64,000 bases of DNA, taken from assembly GCF_010686765.1 (NCBI RefSeq), contig NZ_JAAGWF010000023.1, positions 57,934-121,933 on the forward strand. Direction: 5' to 3'. Numbering within the stretch: the first letter of the stretch is position 1; each line of letters begins with the position of its first letter. Positions 15,056-23,974 of this stretch are shown here, in pieces. A program made the translations under genes and the position numbers. The notes beneath the pieces are model-generated. The model did not search any database. It had not been told where the DNA came from and was given only the letters and a program-made list of their open reading frames with translations. The stretch comes from Geodermatophilus sabuli. Its GTDB lineage: Bacteria; Actinomycetota; Actinomycetes; Mycobacteriales; Geodermatophilaceae.

Positions 15056-18000
15056 TCACGCGGACGGCGGCTCCTCGACCACCTGTCCCCCCACTCCGGC
15101 CCAGCCGAGTATGCGCGCGGGGGGCGTGCCGCGCTCCGTGCACACCTGCAACGCCAGACCGGCCTCCTCCGCGCGGGCGAGGGCCTGCAGCACCATCCCG
15201 ACCCCGGCACTGGCCAGGTACGTCGTCGGCCGCAGGTCCAGCAGCACCGGCGTCCCCGCCGGCAGTTCGGCGAGGCGGGCGAGCACCTGGTCGCGCACCG
15301 GACCGGCCGTGCCCAGGTCGACCTCGCCCGTGACCTCCAGTCGCAACCCGTCGGCGTCCTCGTGCACGAGCAGCCGGGCCGGGCCGCCGTCCCCCAGCCG
15401 TGGCGCCGGCCGCGGTGCCGGCGCACCCGGGCCGACGGGTGGGGGCACCAGCCGGAAGCGGACGGCGGTGCCGGCGCCGTCCTCGTGGCTCACCGTGACG
15501 TCGGCGCCCAGTGCGCTGATCATCTCCAGGCCGCGCCCCCGGTGGCCGCGGTCCTCCGGCGGCGGCCGCCAGACGCCGGTGTCCCGGACCTCCACGCGCA
15601 CCGCGCCGTCGCCGTCCGGCGCGAGCCGGTAGGAGCACTCGCCGGCTCCCGTTCCCCCCGCGAAGGCGTGCTCGACCGCGTTCGCCAGGGCCTCCCCCAG
15701 AGCCAGCTGCAGGTCCTCCGCCGTGTCGGCGGGCAGGCCGGCCGCCGCGGCCCAGGCCGTCACCCGTCGGCGGACGCCGGCCAGCCGGCCCGGGTCGGCG
15801 GGCAGCCGCTCGCCGAGCGGCGGCGGCAGCAGGCGGGCGGCGATCACGGCGACGTCGTCGGGCTGGTCGGCGTCGGCCAGCACCTCGGCGAGCAGCTGCT
15901 CGGTCAGCCGGCCCGGAGGGGCCGCGGCGTGCCGGGCGGCGGCGACGCGAACGCGTTCGATCCCGACGTCGAGCAGCTCGCCGCGTCGCTCGACCAGGCC
16001 GTCGGTGTAGAGCAGCAGGGTCGTGCCGGGTGGGACGTCCGCCGTGCCCTCGGTGAAGGGCCGGCGGCCGGCCACGCCGAGCACGGTGCCGGAGCCGCCG
16101 GTCTCGAGCAGCCGGCCGCCCTCGGCGGTGACCAGCAGCGGCGGCGGGTGCCCCGCCCGCGCCCAGCGGACCGTGCCGGCACCGACGTCGATGACCAGGC
16201 AGGCGGCGGTCGAGGCCAGCGCCCCGGGCAGGCGGGCGGCGAACCGGTCGAGCAGCTCCAGGGACTCGGCCGGTCCGCAGCCGTTCAGCAGGGCGGTGGA
16301 CAGCGCGCTGCGCAGCTGGCCCATGACGGCGGCGGCGGCCGGGCCCTGGCCGACGACGTCGCCCACCGCGATGGCCACCCGGTCGCCCTCGAGCTCCACG
16401 ACGTCGTACCAGTCACCACCGGCCTGGCTGCCCTCGGCACCGGGGAGGTAGTGCGCGGCGAGGGCGAGCCGCTCCAGCCGTGGCAGCTGGGCCGGCAGCA
16501 GGCTCAGCTGGAGCGTCTCGGCGATCCCCCGCTCGGAGCGGTACAGCCGCGCGCGGTCGAGGGCCTGGGCGCACTGCTCGGCGACGGCGAGCAGCATGCC
16601 GCGCTCGGTCGGGGTGAACCGCTGCACCGTGGGCCAGGCGACGGCGATGACCCCCACCACGCGGCCGGCGACCACCAGCGGGAGCCCGACGTTCGCGGCC
16701 AGTCCGTAGGACTGCACCGCCGCGGCCAGCTCGGCGGGGAGCTCGCGCTCGTCCGGGGGGAGCGCGGTCACGTCCTGGACCCAGACCGGACGGCGCTCGA
16801 CCACCGCGGTCGTCGCGACCAGCGGGGCCGACAGCGGCAGGCTGCTCCAGCGCGCGCGCCCCTCCTCGCTGCCGCCGCTGATGGTCAGCGCGGCCAGGGC
16901 GCGGTGGGACGCGTCGAGCTCGTACACCGCCACCCGGCTGTCGGGGCCGGTCAGCGCGTTGATGTGGCCGGCGGCGACCTCGGCGACCTCGACCGGCGTG
17001 GTGGCGGCCGACAGCTCGGCGGTCGCCCGCTGCAGGAGGGCCAGCCGGTGGGCCGCCGCCCGCTCGTCGGCGAGCAGCAGGGCGTTGTCGACGGCCAGGG
17101 CCACCCGGACGGCGATCTCCTCGCCGAGCGCCCGGTCGTCGTCGGTGTAGGGCGGCGCGTCCGCCCGACGGCCCAGCGTCAGGACGGCGAGCACCCGCCC
17201 GCGGACGGTCAGCGGGAGGGCGAGGACCGAGGCGACCGCGAGCGGCGGCGCGACCGCCGGGTGGTCGGGACCGAGGCCGGTCGCCCCGGCGAGCGTCCGG
17301 TGCACGGCGGACCGCCCGGTCGCCACCACCTCCGGGCCGACGCCCACGTCGGGGTCCAGCCCGGCGAGCGCCTCCTCGGTCTGCCCGTCCAGGGCGGCGA
17401 TGCCCGCCCAGCGCAGGCCGCCGTCCTCCCCGACGAGCCGCACCGTGCAGAACTCGGCCATCCGGCGGTCGACGACGAGGCGGACGAGGGCGCCGAGCTG
17501 GCCGTCGACGGTGGTCTCGCCGTCCAGGACCGCGCCCACGTCGGCCAGGAGGGTCTGCCGTTCGGTCTCCTGGATCCGGGCGTTCACGTCGGTGCAGCTG
17601 CCGACGTGCCCGGCGAAGGAGTCCCCCGCGCCGATCGGGGCCGCGCGCTCCAGCAGCCAGTGGTAGGCGCCGTCGCTGCGCAGGAGCCGGAACTCGACCT
17701 CCCAGCCCACGTGCCGCGCCCGGGCCTCGGCCACGACGGCGGCGTAGCGGTCGCGGTCCTCGGGGTGCACCCGGTCGGCCCAGCCCGCGTCGAGCTCGTC
17801 CCGCTGCGGCCGGCCGGTGTAGGTCGTCCAGGCGCGGTTGACGAACACCCGCCGTCCGGCGGCGTCGGCCACCCAGATGAAGGCCGGCGCGAGGTCGGCC
17901 ATGGCGGTGAACCGTTCCTCCGCGGCGCGGCGGGCGCGGCCCAGGTGCAGGTGCGCGCCGACGCGGGCGAGCAGCTCCTGCGCGGAGAACGGCTTGACCA

Positions 18001-20167
18001 GGTAGTCGTCGGCTCCGGCGGCCAGACCCTCGACCGCGGCGTCCTCGCCGGCGCGGGCCGACAGCAGCAGCACCGGGATGCGCGCGGTCCGGGGGTCGTC
18101 GCGGAGGGCGGCCAGCAACTGCATGCCGTCCAGCCCGGGCATCATCACGTCGCTGACGACGAGGTCGGGCGGGTCGGCCACCGCCGAGTCCAGCGCCTGG
18201 CGGCCGTCGGGGACGGTGCGGACGTCGTAGCGGGGGGAGAGCAGGCGCTGGAGGTACCCGCGCATGTCGGCGTTGTCGTCGGCGACCAGCACGCGGCCGG
18301 GCGACCCGGGGGCGGCGGCCGGAGCCGGTGCCTCGGCCTGGGCCTCGGGGGCGTGCAGCCAGCGCAGCGCCTCGGTGACGAACGGGACGGCGGCGGCGGA
18401 GACGGCCGGCGCCGCCGTCGCGGCGTCGGCGAGCCGATCGGCCGGCAGGTGCGCGGTGCCGACGGGCAGGGTGACCGTGAACGCGGTGCCGACGCCGGGG
18501 GCGCTGTCGACGTCGATGGTGCCGCCGTGCAGGTCGACCAGCTCGCGCACCATCGCCAGACCGATGCCGCTGCCCTCGCCGGAGCGGCTCCGGGCGTCGA
18601 CCACCCGGTGGAACCGCTCGAACAGCCGGGGCAGCTCCTCGGCCGGGATGCCGGTCCCGGTGTCGCTCACGGTCAGTTCCACCGCCGCACCGACCCGGCC
18701 CAGCCGCACGGTGATGCCCCCGGCGAAGGTGAACTTCAGCGCGTTGGAGAGCAGGTTGAGGACGACCTTCTCCCACATGTCGCGGTCGACGTGCACGGGT
18801 TCCCCGAGCGGCGGGCAGTCGACGGTGAACTGCAGGCCGGCGCGGGCGACCGCCGACCGGAACACGCTGGCCAGCTCGGCCGTCGTCTCGGCGAGGTCGA
18901 CCGGCTCGAAGCGGGCCTCGATCCGGCCGGCCTGGATGCGGGAGAAGTCCAGGAGGGTGTTGACCAGCTTGCCCAGCCGCTGGGTGTTCCGCTCGATCAC
19001 CTCCAGCTCCTCCCGGATCCGGGGGTCGGCAGCGAGGGCGGGTGCGGCGCGCAGCTCGGCGACCGGGCCGGCGATGAGCGTCAGCGGCGTCCGGAACTCG
19101 TGGCTGACGTTGCTGAAGAAGTCGGTCTTGGCCCGGTCGAGCTCCGCCAGCGCCTCGGCCCGCTGCCGCTCGGCCTCGTGACTGGCGGCGCTGGACAGGG
19201 CGGAGGAGATCTGGTTGGCCACCAGCTCCAGGAAGCCGCGGTAGCCGTCGTCGTACCGGCGGTGCGGGTTCAGCCCGACCACGAGGAAGCCGGCCACCGG
19301 GCCGCGCCCCTGCGCCCCGGAGACGATCGGCAGTGCGACCGCCTGCACCGGTGGCTGGCCCCAGGCGCCGGTCGGCAGGTCGGGGATGCGGCCGTCGAGC
19401 TCCGCGAGGACGTGCTCGCCAGCCAGGGCCCGCCGCAGCGACTCGTCCGTGGCGCCGTCCGGGGCCAGGACCGACGGCAGCACCGCGGACCCCGGCTCGA
19501 CACCCGTGGCGCAGCCCAGCCGGGCGTCCCCCTCGCCGTCGAGGAGGTAGGTGGCGCTGAACGGCAGGTCGGCCGGGTTGCGGGCCAGCTGCGCGCGGAC
19601 GGCGGTGAGCACGTCCGCCTCGGTGCGGACCGCGCCCACGGCCGCCGCCAGGTCGCGCAGCGTGGTCATCCGCCGCTCGCCGACGACGCTGTCGGTGGTC
19701 TCGGTCACCACGCAGAACAGGCCCGCGGTCCGGCCGTCGTCGTCGGGCAGGGGGCTGTAGGAGAACGTGTGGTACGTCTCCTCGGAGTAGCCGTTGCGCT
19801 GCAGGAAGAGCAGCAGGTCCTCGTCCCACGTCGCGACGCCGGTGTCGAGGACCGCCTGGACGCGCGGGGCGATGTCGGGCCAGATCTCTGCCCAGACCTC
19901 GGAGGCGGGCCGGCCGAGCGCCCAGGGGTGCTTGGCCTGCAACGTGTCGTGCCGGTAGGCGTCGTTGTAGAGGAAGCTGAGCTCCGGCCCCCAGCCGGCC
20001 CACATGGCGAAGCGGGACGTCAGCAGGATCCGGATCGTGTGCCGCAGGGCGGAGGGCCACGTCCCCGCCGGCCCGAGTGCCGTCGCCGTCCAGTCGCGCT
20101 CGGCCATCGCGCGGCCGGTCTCACCGCCCCCGGCGAAGAGCGACCGCTCGGGCTGGTCGTCGGTCAC
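15056..20167 (-). CDS. Giant hybrid sensor: histidine kinase-receiver fused to SpoIIE phosphatase, RsbW-like ATPase and STAS
   Basis: 1703 residues. Domain order: PAS (about 15-150), GAF (165-335), HisKA with H-E-F-R-T-P-L at His356, HATPase_c (470-580), receiver with phosphoacceptor Asp673 in V-S-D-V-M-M-P-G, PAS (755-880), two GAFs (890-1190), SpoIIE/PP2C phosphatase (1225-1440; G-G-D-W-Y-D, Y-T-D-G-L-V-E and Q-P-D-D), RsbW-type ATPase (1455-1570; E-A-L-A-N-A-V-E-H) and STAS (1595-1700; putative phosphoserine Ser1653 in L-A-S-A-G-V). It joins two-component and partner-switching machinery in one soluble chain. The GTG start keeps the conserved F-A-G-G-G-E-T-G lead. Downstream sigma target is unknown. 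Confidence 0.9.
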   Translation of the reverse strand: MTDDQPERSLFAGGGETGRAMAERDWTATALGPAGTWPSALRHTIRILLTSRFAMWAGWGPELSFLYNDAYRHDTLQAKHPWALGRPASEVWAEIWPDIAPRVQAVLDTGVATWDEDLLLFLQRNGYSEETYHTFSYSPLPDDDGRTAGLFCVVTETTDSVVGERRMTTLRDLAAAVGAVRTEADVLTAVRAQLARNPADLPFSATYLLDGEGDARLGCATGVEPGSAVLPSVLAPDGATDESLRRALAGEHVLAELDGRIPDLPTGAWGQPPVQAVALPIVSGAQGRGPVAGFLVVGLNPHRRYDDGYRGFLELVANQISSALSSAASHEAERQRAEALAELDRAKTDFFSNVSHEFRTPLTLIAGPVAELRAAPALAADPRIREELEVIERNTQRLGKLVNTLLDFSRIQAGRIEARFEPVDLAETTAELASVFRSAVARAGLQFTVDCPPLGEPVHVDRDMWEKVVLNLLSNALKFTFAGGITVRLGRVGAAVELTVSDTGTGIPAEELPRLFERFHRVVDARSRSGEGSGIGLAMVRELVDLHGGTIDVDSAPGVGTAFTVTLPVGTAHLPADRLADAATAAPAVSAAAVPFVTEALRWLHAPEAQAEAPAPAAAPGSPGRVLVADDNADMRGYLQRLLSPRYDVRTVPDGRQALDSAVADPPDLVVSDVMMPGLDGMQLLAALRDDPRTARIPVLLLSARAGEDAAVEGLAAGADDYLVKPFSAQELLARVGAHLHLGRARRAAEERFTAMADLAPAFIWVADAAGRRVFVNRAWTTYTGRPQRDELDAGWADRVHPEDRDRYAAVVAEARARHVGWEVEFRLLRSDGAYHWLLERAAPIGAGDSFAGHVGSCTDVNARIQETERQTLLADVGAVLDGETTVDGQLGALVRLVVDRRMAEFCTVRLVGEDGGLRWAGIAALDGQTEEALAGLDPDVGVGPEVVATGRSAVHRTLAGATGLGPDHPAVAPPLAVASVLALPLTVRGRVLAVLTLGRRADAPPYTDDDRALGEEIAVRVALAVDNALLLADERAAAHRLALLQRATAELSAATTPVEVAEVAAGHINALTGPDSRVAVYELDASHRALAALTISGGSEEGRARWSSLPLSAPLVATTAVVERRPVWVQDVTALPPDERELPAELAAAVQSYGLAANVGLPLVVAGRVVGVIAVAWPTVQRFTPTERGMLLAVAEQCAQALDRARLYRSERGIAETLQLSLLPAQLPRLERLALAAHYLPGAEGSQAGGDWYDVVELEGDRVAIAVGDVVGQGPAAAAVMGQLRSALSTALLNGCGPAESLELLDRFAARLPGALASTAACLVIDVGAGTVRWARAGHPPPLLVTAEGGRLLETGGSGTVLGVAGRRPFTEGTADVPPGTTLLLYTDGLVERRGELLDVGIERVRVAAARHAAAPPGRLTEQLLAEVLADADQPDDVAVIAARLLPPPLGERLPADPGRLAGVRRRVTAWAAAAGLPADTAEDLQLALGEALANAVEHAFAGGTGAGECSYRLAPDGDGAVRVEVRDTGVWRPPPEDRGHRGRGLEMISALGADVTVSHEDGAGTAVRFRLVPPPVGPGAPAPRPAPRLGDGGPARLLVHEDADGLRLEVTGEVDLGTAGPVRDQVLARLAELPAGTPVLLDLRPTTYLASAGVGMVLQALARAEEAGLALQVCTERGTPPARILGWAGVGGQVVEEPPSA

Positions 20168-20174
20168 GGCGCCA

Positions 20175-21437
20175 TCACACGGGGATGGTAGGTCGCCCGC
20201 CGTCGCCGCCGCCGGAGTGGCCGGGATCGGCAGGACGCCCGGCGAGGACGTCGAGGGTGGACCGGTCGGCCCCGGTGGAGGCCCGCACCTCGGCGTCGTC
20301 CAGCGCTCCGCAGTCCAGGCCCCGCAGCACCACCGCGGCCAGCGCGCGGGCGGTCGCCGGCTCGTCGAGGACCCCGCCGTCCACCCGCTCCAGGTAGGCC
20401 GCCAGCCGGTCGCCGGCCGCCGGCAGCGCGGCCCGGAAGAACGCGTACGTCGCGGCGTACCGGGTGACCAGCTGCGCCGGGTGCAGGTCCCAGCCCTGGT
20501 AGAGCCCGCGTCCCAGGGCCCGCCGCACCAGACCGGCGTGCAGCCGCCAGGCGGCGTGCACCTGCTCACCGGTGCCGACCGGCAGCACGTTGGTCGAGCC
20601 GTCGACCGCGTGCGCCCCGGTGCCGGCCACCGCCAGCTGCATGACCTGCTTGGCGAGGTCGGCCGCGGGGTGGTCGGCGGACTGGTGCGCGGCCGCGATG
20701 CCCAGCGCCGCGCTGTAGTCGTAGGTGCCGTGGTGCAGGCCGGTCAGCCGGGGCCCGGCCGCGTGCACCAGCCGGGCCGCCGTCACCGTCCCGTCGGCAC
20801 CCAGCACCGCCTGGGGTGTCTCGATCTGCAGCTCGAGGTCGAGGCGGACGAGGTGCGCGGCCTCCAGGGCGTCCAGCACGGGGAGGAACGCGCGCACCTG
20901 CTCGACGTCGGTCACCTTCGGCAGCGTGACCGTCACCCGCCACGGAGTCCCGGCGAGGGCGCCGAGGAAGAGGTCGAGGGTGCGGACGGCGCGCCGCCGG
21001 GAGGGCGCCTCCAACGACCTGACGCGGATGCCGACCGACGGCGGGAGGGTCCCGGCGCTCCGGTCGGCTGCCACCGCGGCGGCGGCGCGCAGGACGTCGG
21101 CGTCCTCGGCGTCGGGCGTGCCGCGGTAGCCGTCCTCGGCGTCCACCCGCAGGTCCTCCACCGGCTCGGTGCTCAGCTTCGCCCGCACCCGGGGCCACAC
21201 CTGGTCGGCCAGCTCCGGGTCGAGACCGAGATCGGGCCGGCCGTGCTCGTCGAGGGCGGCCAGCGCGCCCCTCCCCCAGGACGCCGCGAGGCCGGGGGTG
21301 ACCGCGTCGGCGGGCACGTAGCAGGTGTGCACCGGCTGCCGGCCCGGTCGCTCGCCCGGGTAGCCGGCCGCGCGGGCCGCGTCGACCGGCGCCAGCCTCC
21401 GGTCCAGCTCGGCCAGCACCTCCTCGGGCAGGGTCAC
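20175..21437 (-). CDS. HpcH/HpaI-like aldolase family protein (DUF6986)
   Basis: 420 residues. It resembles the CitE/HpcH aldolase barrel: an E-D-G-Y segment near residue 100, a T-L-P-K-V strand and L-E-L-Q-I-E-T-P as the metal-binding glutamate strand near residue 205. The later L-H-H-G-T-Y-D-Y-S and G-W-D-L-H-P-A-Q blocks are typical of the DUF6986 group. It follows malate synthase on the same strand by about 50 bases and may handle a 2-oxo acid linked to glyoxylate, but the reaction is unknown. The GTG start begins the conserved N-terminal helix. Confidence 0.76.
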   Translation of the reverse strand: MTLPEEVLAELDRRLAPVDAARAAGYPGERPGRQPVHTCYVPADAVTPGLAASWGRGALAALDEHGRPDLGLDPELADQVWPRVRAKLSTEPVEDLRVDAEDGYRGTPDAEDADVLRAAAAVAADRSAGTLPPSVGIRVRSLEAPSRRRAVRTLDLFLGALAGTPWRVTVTLPKVTDVEQVRAFLPVLDALEAAHLVRLDLELQIETPQAVLGADGTVTAARLVHAAGPRLTGLHHGTYDYSAALGIAAAHQSADHPAADLAKQVMQLAVAGTGAHAVDGSTNVLPVGTGEQVHAAWRLHAGLVRRALGRGLYQGWDLHPAQLVTRYAATYAFFRAALPAAGDRLAAYLERVDGGVLDEPATARALAAVVLRGLDCGALDDAEVRASTGADRSTLDVLAGRPADPGHSGGGDGGRPTIPV

Positions 21438-21489
21438 GGTACGGCCCCGGCCCGGGGCCCGACCCGGGCTCGCGGGGGCACCGGGGACC

Positions 21490-23061
21490 TCAATCGACCA
21501 GCTCGTAGGCGGGGAGGGTGAGGAAGTCGGGGAACTCGTCGGCCAGCGCGACCTGCTCGAACAGCCGGCGGGCGTCCTCGAGGCGGTCCAGCTGGCCGAT
21601 GCCGGCGACCTCCTCCTCGACGACCCGGCGGACGAGCTCCTCGGTGACCGTCTCCCCGCTGTCGAGCACCACGCCCGCGTGCACCCACTGCCACACCTGC
21701 GAGCGGCTGATCTCCGCGGTGGCGGCGTCCTCCATGAGGCCGTGGATGCCGACCGCGCCGGTGCCGCCCAGCCAGGCCGCCAGGTAACGGATCGCCACCT
21801 CGACGTTGCCGCGCAGCCCGGCCATCGTGCGCTCCCCCGGCACCCCCGCGACGTCCAGCAGCTGGGCGGCGGTGACGGCCACCTCCGGGCGCTGCCGGTC
21901 GAGCTGGTTGGCGCGCCCGCCGAGGACGGCGTCGAACGCCGCGCGGCACAGCGGCACGAGGTCGGGATGGGCCACCCAGGAGCCGTCGAAGCCGTCGCCG
22001 GCCTCGCGGGCCTTGTCCTCGCGCACCTTCGCCAGGGCTCGCTCGTTGACCTCGGCGTCGCGGCGGCTGGGGATGGCCGCGGCCATCCCGCCGATCGCCA
22101 TCGCCCCGCGCCGGTGGCAGACGGCGACCAGCTGGTCGGTGTAGGCCCGCATCATGGGGGCGGTCATCGTCACCGCCGACCGGTCGGGGAGCACGAACTC
22201 CGGTCCGGCCTCGCGGAACACCTTGATCACGCTGAACAGGTAGTCCCAGCGTCCGGCGTTGAGGCCGGCGGCGTGGCTGCCGAGCGCGTGCAGCATCTCC
22301 TCCATCTCGAAGGCCGCCGGGATGGTCTCGATCAGCATCGTCGCCCGGATCGAGCCCGCCGGGAGGTCCAGCGCCTGCTCGGTGGCGTCGAACACCAGCG
22401 CCCAGAGCCGCGCCTCCAGGTGGCCCTCCAGCTTGGGCAGGTAGAGGTAGGGGCCGCTGCCGCGGGCGAGTTGCTCGGCGGCGTTGTGGAACAGGTACAG
22501 CCCGGCGTCGACCAGGGCGCCGACCGCCGGCTCGCCGTCGACCAGCAGGTGCCGCTCGGGCAGGTGCCAGCCGCGCGGCCGCGGCACGATCGTCGGCAAC
22601 TCGGCGTCCGCGCGCAGCCGGTACTCGCGGCCGTCCGCGGCGGTGTGGGCCAGGGTCCGGCGGACGGCGTCGCGGAGGACCACCTGGCCGCCGACGACGT
22701 TGCCCCAGTGCGGGGTGTTGGCGTCCTCCAGGTCGGCCAGCCAGACCTGCGCCCCGCAGTTGAGCGCGTTGACCGCCATCTTGGGCTCGGTCGGGCCGGT
22801 GATCTCCACCCGCCGGTCGACCAGGCCGGGCGGCGGCGGGGGGACCTGCCAGTCGCCGGCGCGGACGTCGGCGGTCTCCGGGCGCTGCTCGATCCAGCGG
22901 GCGGCGGCGATCTCGGACCGGCGGGTGGCCCGCGCCGCGAGGAGGGCGTCGCGCTGGGTGCGGAACCGGGCGTGCAGGCCGGCGACGAACTGCAGCGCCT
23001 CCGGGGTCAGCACCTCCCCGCCGCGCTCGACGTCCGGGCCGGCCACGCGCACGTCCACCAT
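21490..23061 (-). CDS. aceB: Malate synthase A
   Basis: 523 residues, the size of malate synthase A. It condenses glyoxylate with acetyl-CoA to malate. Visible family blocks are I-T-G-P-T-E-P-K-M near residue 90, A-D-L-E-D-A-N-T-P (metal and glyoxylate site), I-E-T-I-P-A-A-F-E-M-E-E and the N-A-G-R-W-D-Y region. The ATG at 23061 has an AGGG eight bases upstream and is preferred over the in-frame GTG two codons earlier. It is divergent from the uric-acid genes, so glyoxylate released from ureides is the likely substrate here. No isocitrate lyase is in the window. Confidence 0.93.
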   Translation of the reverse strand: MVDVRVAGPDVERGGEVLTPEALQFVAGLHARFRTQRDALLAARATRRSEIAAARWIEQRPETADVRAGDWQVPPPPPGLVDRRVEITGPTEPKMAVNALNCGAQVWLADLEDANTPHWGNVVGGQVVLRDAVRRTLAHTAADGREYRLRADAELPTIVPRPRGWHLPERHLLVDGEPAVGALVDAGLYLFHNAAEQLARGSGPYLYLPKLEGHLEARLWALVFDATEQALDLPAGSIRATMLIETIPAAFEMEEMLHALGSHAAGLNAGRWDYLFSVIKVFREAGPEFVLPDRSAVTMTAPMMRAYTDQLVAVCHRRGAMAIGGMAAAIPSRRDAEVNERALAKVREDKAREAGDGFDGSWVAHPDLVPLCRAAFDAVLGGRANQLDRQRPEVAVTAAQLLDVAGVPGERTMAGLRGNVEVAIRYLAAWLGGTGAVGIHGLMEDAATAEISRSQVWQWVHAGVVLDSGETVTEELVRRVVEEEVAGIGQLDRLEDARRLFEQVALADEFPDFLTLPAYELVD

Positions 23062-23123
23062 GGGCACGACCCTGCCGCATCGGAGGCGGCACCGCGACGA
23101 CGCGGGCTGGCAGGCTGACGGCC

Positions 23124-23645
23124 ATGTCCGCCCTCGAGGACCTGAACGCCGCCGGCGCCGACCGGGTGGTGCAGGCGCTGCGGGCCTGCAACGCCGCCCC
23201 GCGGTTCGCCGCCGAGCTGACGGCCGGCCGGCCCTACCCCGACGCCGACGCGCTCGTCACCCGCGCCGAGCAGGTGGCCCGGGCCCTGCCGTGGGAGGAG
23301 GTGGCGCTGGCCCTGGCCGCGCACCCGCGGATCGGCGACCGCCCCGAGGGGTCCTCCGCCGAGGCCGAGGCCTCCCGGCGGGAGCAGAGCGCGGTGAGCG
23401 GTGCGGACGACGCCACGCGCGCCGCGCTGGTGGAGGGCAACCGGGCCTACGAGGAGCGGTTCGGCCACGTCTTCCTGATCCGCGCGGCCGGCCGGTCACC
23501 GGAGGAGATCCTGGCCGAACTGCGCCGGCGGCTGGACGCCGACGAGGAGGCCGAGCGTGCCGAGGCGACCGAGCAGCTCGCGCAGATCAGCGCCCTGCGG
23601 GTGCGGGAGCTGGTCACCGACGGCGCAGCGGAGGTGGGCCGGTGA
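23124..23645 (+). CDS. uraD: OHCU decarboxylase
   Basis: 173 residues. 2-oxo-4-hydroxy-4-carboxy-5-ureidoimidazoline decarboxylase gives S-allantoin in the third step of urate breakdown. The catalytic histidine is His67 in A-H-P-R-I-G-D; the F-G-H-V-F-L-I-R-A-x-G-R-S and E-I-L-A-E-L-R-R-R-L blocks are also present. The stop overlaps the start of the HIU hydrolase gene by four bases. It begins the plus-strand purine-catabolism run and shares a 62-base divergent gap with aceB. Confidence 0.92.
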   Translation: MSALEDLNAAGADRVVQALRACNAAPRFAAELTAGRPYPDADALVTRAEQVARALPWEEVALALAAHPRIGDRPEGSSAEAEASRREQSAVSGADDATRAALVEGNRAYEERFGHVFLIRAAGRSPEEILAELRRRLDADEEAERAEATEQLAQISALRVRELVTDGAAEVGR

Positions 23646-23959
23646 GCGTCAGCACGCACGTGCTGGACGCGGTGCTCGGGCGGCCGGCGGCGGGGATGGC
23701 CGTCCGGCTGCTGGCCGGTGAGGACCTCGTCGCCGAGGGGGTCACCGACGCCGACGGTCGCTGCCGCCTGACCGAGGCGGCGACCGGGCCCGGCCCCCAC
23801 CGGCTGGTGTTCGCCACCGGGGCGTGGTCGGCCGGGGAGGGGCGGGAGACCTTCTACCCGGAGGTGGTGCTCACCTTCGCCGTCCGGGACCCCGACGAGC
23901 ACCACCACGTGCCGCTGCTGCTGGCGCCGTTCGCGTACTCGACCTACCGCGGCTCCTGA
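23642..23959 (+). CDS. uraH: 5-hydroxyisourate hydrolase
   Basis: 105 residues, transthyretin fold. It hydrolyses 5-hydroxyisourate, the uricase product, to OHCU. The diagnostic N-terminal S-T-H-V-L-D, the central A-V-R-L-L region (arginine replaced in position by the family's V-R pattern) and the C-terminal Y-R-G-S are all present, as in active enzymes. The GTG overlaps the uraD stop. Together with uraD and uricase it makes the full urate-to-allantoin route. Confidence 0.92.
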   Translation: MSVSTHVLDAVLGRPAAGMAVRLLAGEDLVAEGVTDADGRCRLTEAATGPGPHRLVFATGAWSAGEGRETFYPEVVLTFAVRDPDEHHHVPLLLAPFAYSTYRGS

Positions 23960-23974
23960 GCCGGGAGGGCGGCC

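Noticed and set aside
14825..20191. A 1788-codon open frame on the plus strand
   Set aside because: It lies antisense to the giant sensor, has no domain, and reads as Arg/Gly/Gln-rich text, typical of shadow frames in very GC-rich DNA.
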